Of a DNA stretch of 64,000 nucleotides, positions 1-9,532 are shown piece by piece. The stretch comes from Colwellia psychrerythraea 34H. GTDB lineage: Bacteria > Pseudomonadota > Gammaproteobacteria > Enterobacterales > Alteromonadaceae. The DNA lies in NCBI RefSeq assembly GCF_000012325.1, contig NC_003910.7, positions 2,790,001-2,854,000 on the forward strand, read 5' to 3'. The notes under the pieces are model-generated. The model was given only the letters and a program-made list of their open reading frames with translations. It was not told the DNA's origin and did not search any database. The position numbers and the translations under genes were made by a program. How positions within the stretch are numbered: position 1 is the first letter of the stretch; every line of letters begins with the position of its first letter.

Positions 1-372
1 TTATGTTCTTGTTCTATTTTTGTGCCACATTATACAGAGTAATAAGGCAAGTAGTCCACTAAGATAGGTTGCGAGTAAAGGAATTATCGTAAGCTGATAT
101 GCGTGTTCATAATCTTCTGGGTAATATGAATCACCCGCTAAAAACCACGCTGAAATAGCGCCTACAATTAACCAAATAGCTGATGCCAGTCGCTTATGGC
201 TAGGTGCTGTAGCATAACCAACAATAACCACACAAAAAGCAGCAACCGCCCCTATAATCGGTTTTTTCCAAACACCAGCTAAATCAGCAAGTAGTCCCGC
301 AGAAAACGCGGAAATGACAAATGAAATAATGACTATCACAATTGATAAAGTAAAACCCTTAACTTGATTCAT
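1..372 (-). CDS. Small integral membrane protein, unknown function
   Basis: A protein of about 123 residues with four predicted hydrophobic segments (about residues 4-26, 31-52, 60-76 and 91-114) and a short basic C-terminus. It is probably an inner-membrane protein; I do not recognise the family. The reading frame is open eight codons further upstream, but the Met at 372 is preceded by AAGG at a normal distance (AATAAGGCTGAATATG) and starts just before the first hydrophobic segment, so I prefer it. The stop codon is the first three bases of the window, so the gene is complete. It is downstream of umuC on the same strand but about 195 bases away, with no sign of co-transcription. Confidence 0.6.
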   Translation of the reverse strand: MNQVKGFTLSIVIVIISFVISAFSAGLLADLAGVWKKPIIGAVAAFCVVIVGYATAPSHKRLASAIWLIVGAISAWFLAGDSYYPEDYEHAYQLTIIPLLATYLSGLLALLLCIMWHKNRTRT

Positions 373-566
373 ATTCAGCCTTATTAAAAAACACAATCGC
401 TTATTATGTTGATGTATCAGAAACCTTATTTCCTAGAATATTAAATAACTTACACTAAATCATAGGTTATACCAATCGTATTAAATGGTGTGTTTTAATT
501 AAATTGAGAAAAATATTAAGCAATAGATATTTATCTAAACGCTATAAAATGCTCTGGTCATAACGA

Positions 567-1823
567 CTAGCACTGTATTTTAGGAATGTCTCGCCACTGA
601 CTGGTGTATTGAGGGCTTAAAAACGCTCGTCGCATTTGCCATTTTTCATGATGCCCTTCAGCGGCCAGCTTTAAGGTGCTATCTCCGTATCTGTGGTTCA
701 CATTATCTAAGCATTTCATTACGTTACTATTAGTGTGATCGGGCATAAATAAGTCTGGTTGTATAAACGTTTTACTATTTAATTCGATTGCACCTACACC
801 ACAACGGTAAAATTTTATTCCTGCTTTGTATATAGAATCAATAACTTGGTTTACCGCGCGCGCCATTTCACAGGTATTTTCAGTCGCTATGATAAATGGA
901 AAAACCATGGATTGCTTGTAATACAAGTCATCATGCGGCGAGTTAGAGGCAAATATCATTAACTTTTTAATGAGTGAATTTTGTCTTCTCACTTTCCTTC
1001 CTACAATGGCTGCATGTGTTACCAACGCAGAGCGTAATTCATTTTTTGTGGTAATGCGCTGTCCAAAACTTCGTGTTGAGAAAATCTCTTTTTTGGGTGA
1101 TTTCACCTCATCCCAAGACAAACAACTGATGCCGTTTAATTCATTCACGGTTCTTTCAGTTACTACGCTAAATTGTTTTCGTATATGTTTAGGATCTTGC
1201 TCTGCTAACTGCGCGGCGTTGTTAATACCCTCAAGCCCTAATCGTTTCGATATTTTTCGCCCGATGCCCCATACCTCATCTACCGCCATGCGCTTGAGTA
1301 TTTTGTCTCTGCTTACTGCGCTATTAATAACGGCTACACCATTAAAACCAGAGAGTTTTTTGGCTGCATGGTTTGCCGCTTTTGACAGTGTTGCTGTTTC
1401 ACCAAAACCAACACCGACGGGAAGTCTCGTTTCTTTCCAAATGGCTTTTCTTATTTTATGTCCATATTCGTGCCAATCATTTATGCAGCTTTCATAATGA
1501 TCAAAATATAAAAATGACTCATCAATGCTGTATATATACTGGTTATCACAAAAGCGGCCGATGACATTCATCATTCGTTCGCTCAAATCCGCATACAACT
1601 CATAATTTGAAGAACGAACAACCACGCCATGCTTTTCAAGCAATGATTTAACTTGAAAGTACGGTATAAATTTTGGAATACCAAGGCGTCTTGCAATCGG
1701 ACAGACAGCGCAGATACAACCATCATTATTAGTTAAAACAACAACGGGTTTATTACGTATGCTGGGGTCAAAAACTTTTTCAGCACTTGCGTAGAATGAT
1801 ACTGCATCAACTAAAGCATACAT
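567..1823 (-). CDS. umuC: DNA polymerase V catalytic subunit UmuC
   Basis: A Y-family translesion polymerase of 418 residues (E. coli UmuC has 422). The N-terminal YALVD motif supplies Asp6, and YSIDESF supplies Asp101 and Glu102, the same numbers as the metal-binding acidic residues of E. coli UmuC. A helix-hairpin-helix/thumb region follows (about 170-230, EVWGIGRKISKRL), then the little-finger domain and the UmuC-specific C-terminal part. It would copy past DNA lesions together with processed UmuD and RecA. Its start codon lies inside the end of umuD (13-base overlap), so the two are translationally coupled and share the LexA-controlled promoter upstream of umuD. Confidence 0.95.
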   Translation of the reverse strand: MYALVDAVSFYASAEKVFDPSIRNKPVVVLTNNDGCICAVCPIARRLGIPKFIPYFQVKSLLEKHGVVVRSSNYELYADLSERMMNVIGRFCDNQYIYSIDESFLYFDHYESCINDWHEYGHKIRKAIWKETRLPVGVGFGETATLSKAANHAAKKLSGFNGVAVINSAVSRDKILKRMAVDEVWGIGRKISKRLGLEGINNAAQLAEQDPKHIRKQFSVVTERTVNELNGISCLSWDEVKSPKKEIFSTRSFGQRITTKNELRSALVTHAAIVGRKVRRQNSLIKKLMIFASNSPHDDLYYKQSMVFPFIIATENTCEMARAVNQVIDSIYKAGIKFYRCGVGAIELNSKTFIQPDLFMPDHTNSNVMKCLDNVNHRYGDSTLKLAAEGHHEKWQMRRAFLSPQYTSQWRDIPKIQC

Positions 1824-2224
1824 GCCGCTAACTCTGGAGATTTATGATGTAGACGAATAGAGCGAGTAACAACGCCCTCTAGTGAAAATTCATCTTCAGG
1901 GGTAATTGAGACAGGCGCAAAATCAGCAGAGGCTGATAATAGCCTAGCTTGCACCTTGTCGATCAATTTACAGACGAAACAACCGTTGTAATTAGCCACA
2001 ATAACATCACCATTTCTAGCGGTTAATGATCTGTCGACAATAAGAATATCGCCATCAAATATTCCTACCCCTTTCATTGATTGGCCAGAAGCCTGCCCAA
2101 TGAAGGTAGCATTGGGATGTTTTATGATTAATTGATCAAGCGATAAGCCTAATTCTTTATATTCTGCTGCTGGAGATTCAAAGCCTGAAATACCAGCTTC
2201 GGCATATATTGGAATAACTTTCAT
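1811..2224 (-). CDS. umuD: SOS mutagenesis protein UmuD (S24 self-cleaving peptidase)
   Basis: A LexA/UmuD-type S24 peptidase of 137 residues. The Ser-Lys dyad is visible as Ser49 in GQSMKG and Lys86 in FVCKLID; their spacing of 37 equals Ser60-Lys97 in E. coli UmuD. The segment SGFESPAAEY aligns with CGFPSPAADY around the E. coli Cys24-Gly25 cleavage site, which puts the scissile bond at Ser13-Gly14. The arm removed by cleavage is therefore only 13 residues, and the residue before the bond is Ser rather than Cys or Ala. The start is fixed by the LexA operator, which ends about 10 bases upstream; no good Shine-Dalgarno is visible. It overlaps umuC. Confidence 0.93.
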   Translation of the reverse strand: MKVIPIYAEAGISGFESPAAEYKELGLSLDQLIIKHPNATFIGQASGQSMKGVGIFDGDILIVDRSLTARNGDVIVANYNGCFVCKLIDKVQARLLSASADFAPVSITPEDEFSLEGVVTRSIRLHHKSPELAACML

Positions 2225-2232
2225 ATGAAAAC

Positions 2233-2266
2233 CGCACTATACTGTAATTATATACAGTATAGTGCG
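2233..2266 (-). promoter_or_regulatory. LexA (SOS) operator and promoter of umuDC
   Basis: The core CTGT-N8-ACAG at 2242-2257 matches the LexA consensus. It lies inside a 34-base, almost perfect palindrome whose arms extend outward to CGCACTATACTGTA. On the minus strand a perfect TATAAT -10 hexamer (2252-2247) sits in the centre of the operator, so bound LexA would cover the promoter. No good -35 is seen. The operator ends roughly 10 bases before the umuD start codon, which predicts a very short leader. Confidence 0.93.
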
Positions 2267-2496
2267 ATTTACTTAATTTATGAAGTACTGAGTCTATAAT
2301 TCGAGTTTTTCTCATGATTTATTAAATTCAGACAGCAAACCCTAAATATTATTAAGCCATCGACTTACATGCAGTGACTATCATGTGACAAGCGTAATTA
2401 TTTTAACTTTGTAGCACCCTACTTTACTCTTTCATTTGTTGTTAAATGTGATCAAAAAACTCAGATTTAGAACTATACTGAACATAAGGATGAAGG

Positions 2497-3873
2497 TTGG
2501 AAATACAGATGCTCAAAAAGATTTTGTTTCTTATAACTTTTATTTTGCTTATTCAACAATATGGCAATGCACAGTTAAGCCCCCCGCTTAACCAAAGTAA
2601 GTGGACAGTACCTGTGCTTTCAATCGATGGTGCGATCGGACCAGCGGTAAGTGAGTACCTCGTCACAGAAATAACCAAAGCTAATAATGATTCAAGCATT
2701 CCGTTAGTGATCATAAAGCTAGATACACCCGGTGGTCTGAGTTCAAGTCTACGAGAGATAAATCAACAGATATTAAATTCTACAATACCCATTGCTTGTT
2801 TGGTTTATCCTCAAGGTGCACGTGCGGCAAGCGCGGGCACTTATATGCTATACGCATGTCATTATGCCGCTATGGCGCCAGCAACTACCCTAGGTGCCGC
2901 TACGCCAGTCAGTATAGCCCCACCAGCGTCAAATCAAGGTGAAGATAAAAAAAACAAATCACCTTCAGCTATGGAAAAAAAAGTATTAAATGATGCCATT
3001 GCCTATATCCGTTCGTTAGCACAACTACGCAACAGGAATGAACAATGGGCTGAATTAGCCGTCTCTGAAGCGGCAACCCTTACTGCAGAAGAGGCGCTCG
3101 CTGAAAATGTTATTAACTTTATTGTACCAACAGCCGAAGCGTTATTTGCCACTATCATAAAGCAAAAGCATTCAGAACATCATTTTGCTGAGGTGACAAC
3201 AGACAACACACAACTAAAAGCGGTCCCCCCCAATTGGCGTAATGACTTTATTGCCACGATCACCAATCCAAATATCGCCTATATTTTAATGCTTATAGGG
3301 ATCTATGGTTTAGTGTTGGAGTTTTATAGTCCCGGCGTAGGGGTAGCAGGAATTACTGGGGTAATTTCGCTTTTGATTGCGCTATATGCTTTTCAACTTT
3401 TACCTTTAAATTACTCAGGTTTTGCCTTGTTACTCGTAGGGATAAGTTTGCTAATCATTGAATCTATCATGCCTAGTTTTGGCGTGTTTGGTATTGGGGG
3501 CACTATTGCTTTTGTACTCGGATCTATTTTTTTAATCGATACTGAGCAACCGCAATATCAAATTTCACTCCCTCTTATTGCTGCTTTTGCCTTTGTATCA
3601 ATACTATTTTTTGTGCTTTCCTTGGGATTAATGTGGCGAAAAAGAAAGAACAAAATCGTAAGCGGACAAGAAGAATTGATTGGCGCTATTGCTTTTGCCG
3701 AAGCAAGTTTTACTCATCAAGGTTTTGTGACAATTAATGGTGAGCGTTGGGCGGCAGAATTTACACAGCCCGTTAAACAAAACCAAGCCGTTAAGATTAA
3801 AGCCATTGATGGTTTAACCTTAATTACCATCCCTTGTAGAGAAGAGGAGAACAATCATGGACGTTGTGTTTAA
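2497..3873 (+). CDS. NfeD-family membrane serine protease (ClpP class)
   Basis: A long-form NfeD protein of 458 residues: a signal peptide (about 1-25), a ClpP-like protease domain (about 35-225), four or five membrane segments (about 255-380) and a C-terminal OB-fold NfeD domain (about 385-450). The probable nucleophile is Ser112 in [10 protein letters not shown], with Lys161 or Lys162 as base, as in the archaeal 1510-N protease. Such proteases cleave the C-terminus of their partner slipin, which is the next gene and overlaps by 17 bases. The start is uncertain: TTG at 2497 has AAGGA six bases upstream, while ATG at 2509 has GAAGG farther away and begins directly at the signal peptide. Confidence 0.85.
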   Translation: MEIQMLKKILFLITFILLIQQYGNAQLSPPLNQSKWTVPVLSIDGAIGPAVSEYLVTEITKANNDSSIPLVIIKLDTPGGLSSSLREINQQILNSTIPIACLVYPQGARAASAGTYMLYACHYAAMAPATTLGAATPVSIAPPASNQGEDKKNKSPSAMEKKVLNDAIAYIRSLAQLRNRNEQWAELAVSEAATLTAEEALAENVINFIVPTAEALFATIIKQKHSEHHFAEVTTDNTQLKAVPPNWRNDFIATITNPNIAYILMLIGIYGLVLEFYSPGVGVAGITGVISLLIALYAFQLLPLNYSGFALLLVGISLLIIESIMPSFGVFGIGGTIAFVLGSIFLIDTEQPQYQISLPLIAAFAFVSILFFVLSLGLMWRKRKNKIVSGQEELIGAIAFAEASFTHQGFVTINGERWAAEFTQPVKQNQAVKIKAIDGLTLITIPCREEENNHGRCV

Positions 3874-4642
3874 TAATACCCAACAAATATTCACCGTTGT
3901 GGTCATTATTCTATTAATTGCATTACTGCTAAGTGCATTTAGGATTTTGCGTGAATATGAACGTGGTGTAGTATTTTTTCTTGGACGTTTTGACAAAGTC
4001 AAAGGGCCTGGTTTAGTGATTATTATTCCATTAATTCAACAGATTGTTCGTGTTGATTTACGAACCGTAGTAATGGATGTACCAAGCCAAGATGTCATCA
4101 GTCGAGATAACGTATCAGTAAGAGTAAATGCTGTTATTTATTTCCGAGTTATCGACTCACAAAAAGCGATAATCAATGTCGAAAATTACTTACAAGCCAC
4201 ATCACAATTAGCTCAAACCACCTTGCGTTCGGTATTAGGTCAACACGAATTAGATGAAATGTTGGCAAGCAGAGAAATGCTTAACATCGACATTCAAGAA
4301 ATATTAGACGCAAGAACTGATGGCTGGGGGATAAAAGTATCTAATGTTGAAATAAAACATATCGATCTTAATGAAACCATGATCAGAGCGATAGCAAAAC
4401 AAGCCGAAGCTGAAAGGACCCGTCGAGCCAAAGTGATTCATGCACTGGGAGAAATGGAAGCGGCAGAAAAGTTGAGTGAGGCGGCCAATAAACTGAGCAC
4501 AGAGCCTAATGCAATAATGTTACGTTATTTACAAACATTGACAGAAATTGCGGGAGAGAAAAACTCTACTATATTATTTCCTCTGCCTATGGAGTTACTG
4601 AAAGGATTATTTTCTCCAAAAAATCATGATAATAAACAATGA
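3857..4642 (+). CDS. Slipin (stomatin-like SPFH-domain membrane protein)
   Basis: A protein of 261 residues with one N-terminal membrane anchor (about 8-28) and the conserved stomatin motif [21 protein letters not shown]. An SPFH/Band 7 domain follows to about residue 190, then an Ala/Glu-rich coiled coil ([26 protein letters not shown]). Slipins form oligomeric rings in the membrane and are partners of NfeD proteases. The start is preceded by a strong AGAGGAG and lies inside the nfeD reading frame, so the two genes are coupled. The C-terminal [11 protein letters not shown] resembles the hydrophobic tail cleaved by 1510-N in archaea. That cleavage is known for the family, not shown here. Confidence 0.9.
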   Translation: MDVVFNNTQQIFTVVVIILLIALLLSAFRILREYERGVVFFLGRFDKVKGPGLVIIIPLIQQIVRVDLRTVVMDVPSQDVISRDNVSVRVNAVIYFRVIDSQKAIINVENYLQATSQLAQTTLRSVLGQHELDEMLASREMLNIDIQEILDARTDGWGIKVSNVEIKHIDLNETMIRAIAKQAEAERTRRAKVIHALGEMEAAEKLSEAANKLSTEPNAIMLRYLQTLTEIAGEKNSTILFPLPMELLKGLFSPKNHDNKQ

Positions 4643-5000
4643 CTGTAAATTTCACTACACCGTTAATTGGACCAGCCCACACCATTCAACTGGACCAAGA
4701 GTGAAATTGAATACGAGCATCAAGTCATAACAGCACTCTAAATAGAGTCTCATCTAATGTTATATGTTATTTCCACAACAAAAAATAACGCGTTACCAAG
4801 AATTAAATATAAACCCCATATATAACAATTAGTTTGGTGATTACAGTTGGGTTTTATACTGTTTGAAGTAAATGACTTAAATTTACTTTTTAGGAACATT
4901 TTGAGCGAATGTTACTGGATATTTGAGAGTAAACGTTTTAATTTTTCGTGATATAACGTCAAAATGTGACTTATCTTATCCACTTAAAGCATCCCTCCGA
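4643..5000. other. Intergenic, no gene recognised
   Basis: This is 358 bases between two convergent genes. A 21-codon frame starts at the ATGA overlapping the slipin stop, but it has no recognisable features. AATTTCACT near 4649 and AGTGAAATT near 4701 could pair around a long loop. I see no convincing terminator, RNA or mobile-element end. Confidence 0.4.
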
Positions 5001-5399
5001 TTACCATAGATAATTATGACCGGCAGCAGAACTTTTTTTGTCTATCAACCAAACAAGTGCATCATCACGTTCGGTGAACACTTCAATATTTAACGCGTTA
5101 GAACTTGGAATAGTCGCTGAAAAATCAGCACTCATCTTAGCTAATTTATTGGGTGCAAATACTGCTATTTTATCTATGGCGGGCAAAGTACCAAAATGGA
5201 TTAGCGCATCAAGTTGCGTAGAATAGGAATTGGTTTTATTAATAAGTAATGAAAATGATTCACTAAACAGTGAGAGTAATAATTGATGAAGTTCATTTAC
5301 CATGCTAAGGGTAATATCTGCGCCATTATCAACCGTAATTTCTGCGAGATCATGACTAAGTATGCCGACTTTGGCAAATGATATTTGGTGTATTTCCAT
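5001..5399 (-). CDS. SpoIIAA-like (STAS/SEC14-type) protein
   Basis: A soluble protein of 132 residues without a signal peptide. Alternating beta-strand and helix pattern, and length, fit the SpoIIAA-like/STAS-SEC14 family of small cytoplasmic proteins common in marine bacteria, whose function is largely unknown. The C-terminal section (NIEVFTERDDALVWLIDKK) resembles the typical end of this family, where the residue before the last helix is usually followed by DDAxxWL. A second, divergent member lies at 60214-60603 (ending DDANKWLTSL). It stands alone between convergent and divergent neighbours. The assignment rests on overall pattern only. Confidence 0.6.
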   Translation of the reverse strand: MEIHQISFAKVGILSHDLAEITVDNGADITLSMVNELHQLLLSLFSESFSLLINKTNSYSTQLDALIHFGTLPAIDKIAVFAPNKLAKMSADFSATIPSSNALNIEVFTERDDALVWLIDKKSSAAGHNYLW

Positions 5400-5554
5400 A
5401 TGTTAACTAAATCCCTATTACTGATGTTGTTATTCCCTAACAAATATTAGTATAGCTAAACATATGGATTATTGTCATGTGTTTTATAATATTGATAACT
5501 TTAACTTTTTATACTGGCATCTAACGGTGCTCAATGCACACCTATACTAAATAT

Positions 5555-6373
5555 TTACCAATGAATGGGGTCAACTTTGTAATAATTAGTCAGTTGACGA
5601 TAAAGTGCAGGATGCTCTATAGAGAGTTGCTTAGATTTCTCAAAAAACACTTCACTCACTACGGCAAAAAACTCTGCTGGCTCAGTGGCACCATAATAAT
5701 CAAATATTGATGGTGTACCCGCAGCGGCTTGCTTTTGTAATATTTTAAACTGTTGTGAAAAGATTGTAGACCAACATTGATAACTTTGATCTTTACCCAA
5801 AATGGGCGCGCCATTGGCTTTACCATTTTCTTGATCTAGTTGATGAGCAAATTCATGGATTACCACATTGTGGCCATCATTGGGTAGTTCTGCACCGTGT
5901 AGACTGTCTTGCCAAGATAAGACTATTTTGCCAAAGTCCCATGATTCACCTGCTAAAGCGACTTTTTTGGTAAATTGAACACCATCAGCATTACGCTGGT
6001 TTTGCTCTTTAAGAAAAGCGCTTGGGTAGATTAAAATCGTTTTTAATTTAGGGTAATAATCCGTTTTTCTATTCAGCAGTAATAAACAAGCTTGAGCAGC
6101 AATGGTAATTTTTATTTCTTCCGTTATTTTAATACCGTTGCAACCGATAAAATCTTTCTCTGAAATAAATACTTGAATATGTTGTTTAAGCTGTAGCTGT
6201 AAATCTGTTGGCATTTGCTTGAAGTAAGGCATGCGTTGCTGGATTATTTTACGCCATTCCTTTTTGAAAGGTAGGCTTCTTATTTTATCGCGCTTATGTT
6301 CCCGCCAATACGGCTTTGCCATTAAATAGCCAATAATCGCCATACCAATAAATAGGGGTAAAAGAATAATCAA
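5555..6373 (-). CDS. mtfA: MtfA-type zinc peptidase (M90 family)
   Basis: A protein of 272 residues with an N-terminal membrane segment (about 1-20) and a peptidase domain carrying the zinc motif HEFAHQLD (His173, Glu174, His177). A further Glu in EPAEFFAVVSEVFFE is the likely third ligand region. E. coli MtfA is a cytosolic peptidase that also binds the Mlc repressor and so affects glucose PTS expression. This homologue is membrane-anchored at its N-terminus, as in many marine relatives, so a link to Mlc should not be assumed. It is a single gene with its own upstream region. Confidence 0.85.
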   Translation of the reverse strand: MIILLPLFIGMAIIGYLMAKPYWREHKRDKIRSLPFKKEWRKIIQQRMPYFKQMPTDLQLQLKQHIQVFISEKDFIGCNGIKITEEIKITIAAQACLLLLNRKTDYYPKLKTILIYPSAFLKEQNQRNADGVQFTKKVALAGESWDFGKIVLSWQDSLHGAELPNDGHNVVIHEFAHQLDQENGKANGAPILGKDQSYQCWSTIFSQQFKILQKQAAAGTPSIFDYYGATEPAEFFAVVSEVFFEKSKQLSIEHPALYRQLTNYYKVDPIHW

Positions 6374-6388
6374 AATAAAACCTTAATG

Positions 6389-6432
6389 ATACCAATGTAT
6401 TAAAATAGTGAACCTTACTCATATCTTGGTAT
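6389..6432. repeat. Short inverted repeat with ATACCAA/TTGGTAT ends
   Basis: ATACCAA at 6389-6395 and TTGGTAT at 6426-6432 face each other across 30 bases. The left end (ATACCAATGTATTAAAAT) resembles sequences at 469, 49448 and 57707. It may be a very short or decayed member of the intergenic repeat family described at 49448-49712. Confidence 0.45.
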
Positions 6433-6485
6433 GAATGAAGACAATTTCAAGCGATTAGTACTTTCAATCGTAATAATAAGAAATA

Positions 6486-6527
6486 ACGGTCAGTACCCCT
6501 TAAGTATATTCAAGGGATACTGACCGT
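6486..6527 (-). terminator. Hairpin downstream of the CapA-like gene
   Basis: ACGGTCAGTA pairs with TACTGACCGT, extended by CCCTT with AAGGG after one mismatch, around a 10-base loop. On the minus strand it is followed by a T-rich run, as expected for a Rho-independent terminator of the gene at 6552-8690. Confidence 0.7.
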
Positions 6528-6551
6528 AGATATAACGCTAGATGGCGTTTG

Positions 6552-8690
6552 TTATTTGGTGATAATAACAACCGCGTTTGACTTGGTTCTAATCGTTTCA
6601 CTTATATTAGATAAGCCCAAGTAAGCGGGTTGTCGGCTATCAAGGGAAAAAAACTGTGGTACAGGATTATCTGTAAAAGCGCTATGCCATTCAATGACAG
6701 CAAAGTCGTCAATATCTAACTGGGTTGTGGTGCCATCTACCAACTCAGCTTCGACCAATACACGATAACTTTTGTAACCGACTCTTGGGGAGTTATAGTC
6801 AACTTCTACATTTTTCCATGTATCTGAACCGCTTAATTCAACAGTTTTAATTAAGTTTTTAGGACTATTTTCAAAGGCATCAAATAACTTTTGTTTCTTT
6901 TTTCTTCCTTGCCAGTAATAGTGTAATTTAACGGCTTTTTTACTTTGATAATTTGCTTTAATGGTAACTTGTCTACTGGCAGAATAAACACGCCAAAAAC
7001 TTTTTACACCAAAAGACGTAGATTGTTGGTTATTAAGTGCTAAAGCAATACTTGTATTACCACTCGCGCCATAATTATTTAAACTCATGATACTTCTATC
7101 AAAAAACAAACCACGTTCTGGGCTATCAAACGTTGAAAAGCTCTCAAAGTTACTGCCATTAACTAAATTTTTACCCAGACGATATTTTACATTTTCGTCT
7201 TCTATCCATATTTCACTCAGCTGTTTATGCCATGGTAGGTGATACAAACTCGCTATCTTGCTGCCTTTTGAAAAAGTTAATTCATGTTTAACGGGTGTGT
7301 TAACACCGGCTTTAACTTTAACCTGTGTATTGTTAACTGATTTAACGGTCACTGATGGTCTTTTGGCGGTAATTATACCGTGACCACCCGATTGGGTAAT
7401 AAGGGTATTTCTAACCTTAGAAAGTTCGGTTAAACGCTTCATCACAGTATAACGATTAGTACCTGTTGCAGGCGTTGGCTTATAACCCTTAACGTATAAA
7501 GGAACTATTTCCGCGCGATGAAATTCACCTTCATCTAACCAAACATACAAAATGAAACTATGTTGTGTGGCGCTGAAGTTTTGATCAAAGATAAAATTGC
7601 CCATTGAGTACGCAATGAGCTTGTTGTCATACAACTCTAGACCCTGAGTTACATGAGGATGATGGGCAATGGCGAGTGCTGCGCCATTATCTAATGCTGA
7701 TTTTAATCGTTGCTCGGTAACACCTGTTGGGCTGTTAGCGTACTCTTGACTACCATGATATTGCACTATGGTGACTCTATTTTGCCCCACTTCTTGCTGA
7801 ACAGAGTTAATAATATTAGTCATTGAACCATAAGCAGCGCCGCCGTGTTCGTGATTAGCTGTTTGCGTAGGCTCTGAACTTCCTTCCCAGCCGACATAAC
7901 CTAGCATAGAGAATTCGGTATTGTTAATGGTATCGTGATGAGCCTTTAGCGCTTGTTTTGCATTCATACCAGCACCAGAAAACCCTAAAGGACTTTGCTG
8001 TAAAAAGGCTAAAGTTGACTCCATTCCTGGCTCTAAATAATCATAGGTATGGTTATTGCCCAAACTTACGTAATCAACACCTGCCCACACTAAAGCGTCG
8101 AGTATTTCAGGTCTAGAATAAAATGTAACTGACTTAGGCGCACGATCTCCAGGTGTTTTATTGGCAATTTGTGTTTCTAAATTAACTGCTGCGTAATCCG
8201 CGATACTCATATAAGGTTTTATGTTTTCAACTATCGCCTTACTATCACTGAGCTTAGTCTCAGGATGAATCAAAATAGAATCGCCAAAGTAAGGTTTATA
8301 ATAACGACGATCCATCATGACATCACCACCAAAAGCTAACATGACTCGCTTAGCTTGTTTGGTAACTAAAGTGATGTCTGCAATAGCAGCATGAGTTTTT
8401 TCTTGATTCTGAGAGAAAAGTTCATAATGACTAAATGTTTGAATGCTTTTAAAGTAGCCTTTTTTAACAAAGTTGAGCTGATAAGTATCATTAGCGGCAG
8501 TAGGTATAACGAAACGTCCCTGTTTATCGCTGATAACTGATTTACTGTTTAAGGTGATATTTACCATACTAAGAGGCTGTTGTGATTCATCAAGCAAACG
8601 GCCTGTAATGTTGACCGTTTGATTTGCATTAACATTAAGCTGAAAACCAAAAGCAGTTATTAAAATTATTATCGTTATAAACTGTCGCAT
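6552..8690 (-). CDS. Exported CapA-like protein (PGA_cap phosphoesterase fold)
   Basis: A protein of 712 residues: signal peptide (1-22), a carboxypeptidase-regulatory-like beta domain (about 25-105), then a CapA/PGA_cap domain (about 115-400) of the calcineurin-like phosphoesterase fold. Motifs GGDVMMDRR, NLETQI, GNNHTYDY and HHPHVTQG are present and in the family's usual order. The C-terminal 300 residues look like beta-sandwich modules. CapA proteins take part in poly-gamma-glutamate capsule export, but no capB or capC lies nearby, so the substrate here is unknown. It is probably periplasmic or surface-located. It is a single gene with a strong hairpin after its stop. Confidence 0.8.
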   Translation of the reverse strand: MRQFITIIILITAFGFQLNVNANQTVNITGRLLDESQQPLSMVNITLNSKSVISDKQGRFVIPTAANDTYQLNFVKKGYFKSIQTFSHYELFSQNQEKTHAAIADITLVTKQAKRVMLAFGGDVMMDRRYYKPYFGDSILIHPETKLSDSKAIVENIKPYMSIADYAAVNLETQIANKTPGDRAPKSVTFYSRPEILDALVWAGVDYVSLGNNHTYDYLEPGMESTLAFLQQSPLGFSGAGMNAKQALKAHHDTINNTEFSMLGYVGWEGSSEPTQTANHEHGGAAYGSMTNIINSVQQEVGQNRVTIVQYHGSQEYANSPTGVTEQRLKSALDNGAALAIAHHPHVTQGLELYDNKLIAYSMGNFIFDQNFSATQHSFILYVWLDEGEFHRAEIVPLYVKGYKPTPATGTNRYTVMKRLTELSKVRNTLITQSGGHGIITAKRPSVTVKSVNNTQVKVKAGVNTPVKHELTFSKGSKIASLYHLPWHKQLSEIWIEDENVKYRLGKNLVNGSNFESFSTFDSPERGLFFDRSIMSLNNYGASGNTSIALALNNQQSTSFGVKSFWRVYSASRQVTIKANYQSKKAVKLHYYWQGRKKKQKLFDAFENSPKNLIKTVELSGSDTWKNVEVDYNSPRVGYKSYRVLVEAELVDGTTTQLDIDDFAVIEWHSAFTDNPVPQFFSLDSRQPAYLGLSNISETIRTKSNAVVIITK

Positions 8691-9036
8691 ATTTGTTCCA
8701 AGTTTGTTGCCTCTACAAGGCTATTAATAAGTTATCAATCAAGTATATACAAACAAAAATAATAAATTCATTCTTATCCATAGCTGATATATAACCTAAG
8801 GGCATGGGTTGATAATATCTTTACAAGATAGCTTTCAATCCTAATAGTCAGCTATTACTCGTTGAAGCGCCCTGCTCTTGAAAATTTATCCTCACTTAAC
8901 ATTGCTCATTGACTTAATTTAGTTGGTATAACCTGCCTTTATGGCTAAGCAAAACTTAAGTCTTATCATTTTTCAAAATAAAATTACATTATGTTAATTC
9001 AAGATAATTAATAACTGTTTTAACAAGGTGATGAAA
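8691..9036. other. Divergent intergenic region
   Basis: It separates the leftward CapA-like gene from the rightward small gene at 9037 and must contain both promoters. A loose inverted pair ATAACC/GGGTT (8791-8810) was seen but does not match the palindromes at 15661 and 23776. AAGG at 9025-9028 is the ribosome binding site of the next gene. Nothing else is recognised. Confidence 0.4.
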
Positions 9037-9240
9037 ATGGCTGATACTAACAATACCCAAGTGCAAATAACAAAAAGCAACAATAGCCCTGCAGATAACC
9101 TCGTGACTAGTTCAGCAACTAGCCAAGTAAAAGATAGCACCCCAATAAATAATAAGGTGATTCAGAAAACCTCCGCTCTAATGAGATGTTTTGATTTAGT
9201 TGAAGAAGCTAACTATAGCTATGTACTGGGCTATAACTAA
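9037..9240 (+). CDS. Short Asn/Ser/Thr-rich protein, unknown
   Basis: A 67-residue frame beginning MADTNN. The first 45 residues are rich in Asn, Ser, Thr and Gln and probably disordered. The C-terminal 20 (MRCFDLVEEANYSYVLGYN) are more ordered in composition. There is no signal peptide or membrane segment. AAGG stands eight bases before this ATG; ATG and GTG codons six and nine bases upstream are in frame but too close to the ribosome site. A good ribosome site in an otherwise empty region argues that it is real. No family is recognised. Confidence 0.5.
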   Translation: MADTNNTQVQITKSNNSPADNLVTSSATSQVKDSTPINNKVIQKTSALMRCFDLVEEANYSYVLGYN

Positions 9241-9468
9241 TTAGAACGGCTATTTCGCGAAACAATTGACAGTTCATGACTCAACGACTGAGAAAATCGA
9301 ATGAGTAAGTTAAGTCAGCTCTGTTAGTCGTTATAGCTATAATCCAAACAAGTTGACTGTGTGTTATCAATAGTTGTGCTTCGTCTACAGACAAGTACAA
9401 AATATGTACGGACTATTATGAGTGATTTAGTGAAGTGTTTTTTAACTGGAGCTTGGGTTGCTTAAATA

Positions 9469-9500
9469 GCTTTCACCTAAAAGTAATATTAGATGAAAGC
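9469..9500. terminator. Hairpin after the D-aminoacylase gene
   Basis: GCTTTCACCTAA pairs with TTAGATGAAAGC (11 of 12 pairs) around an 8-base loop. It lies just beyond the stop of the leftward gene at 9533. There is no clear T run, so its role as a terminator is uncertain. Confidence 0.4.
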
Positions 9501-9532
9501 CTCTTCTCGACTATCTTTTACTATATGACGTC

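Noticed and set aside
970..1497. 175-codon rightward frame inside umuC
   Set aside because: Antisense shadow; umuC carries all catalytic motifs.
4639..4704. 21-codon frame after the slipin gene, considered as a transposase remnant
   Set aside because: The translation shows no transposase motif and the region has no inverted-repeat ends.
8785..8820. Possible third copy of the CTATAACC palindrome (ATAACCTAAGG...GGGTTGAT)
   Set aside because: Spacing between arms is larger and the second arm is poor; not the same site.
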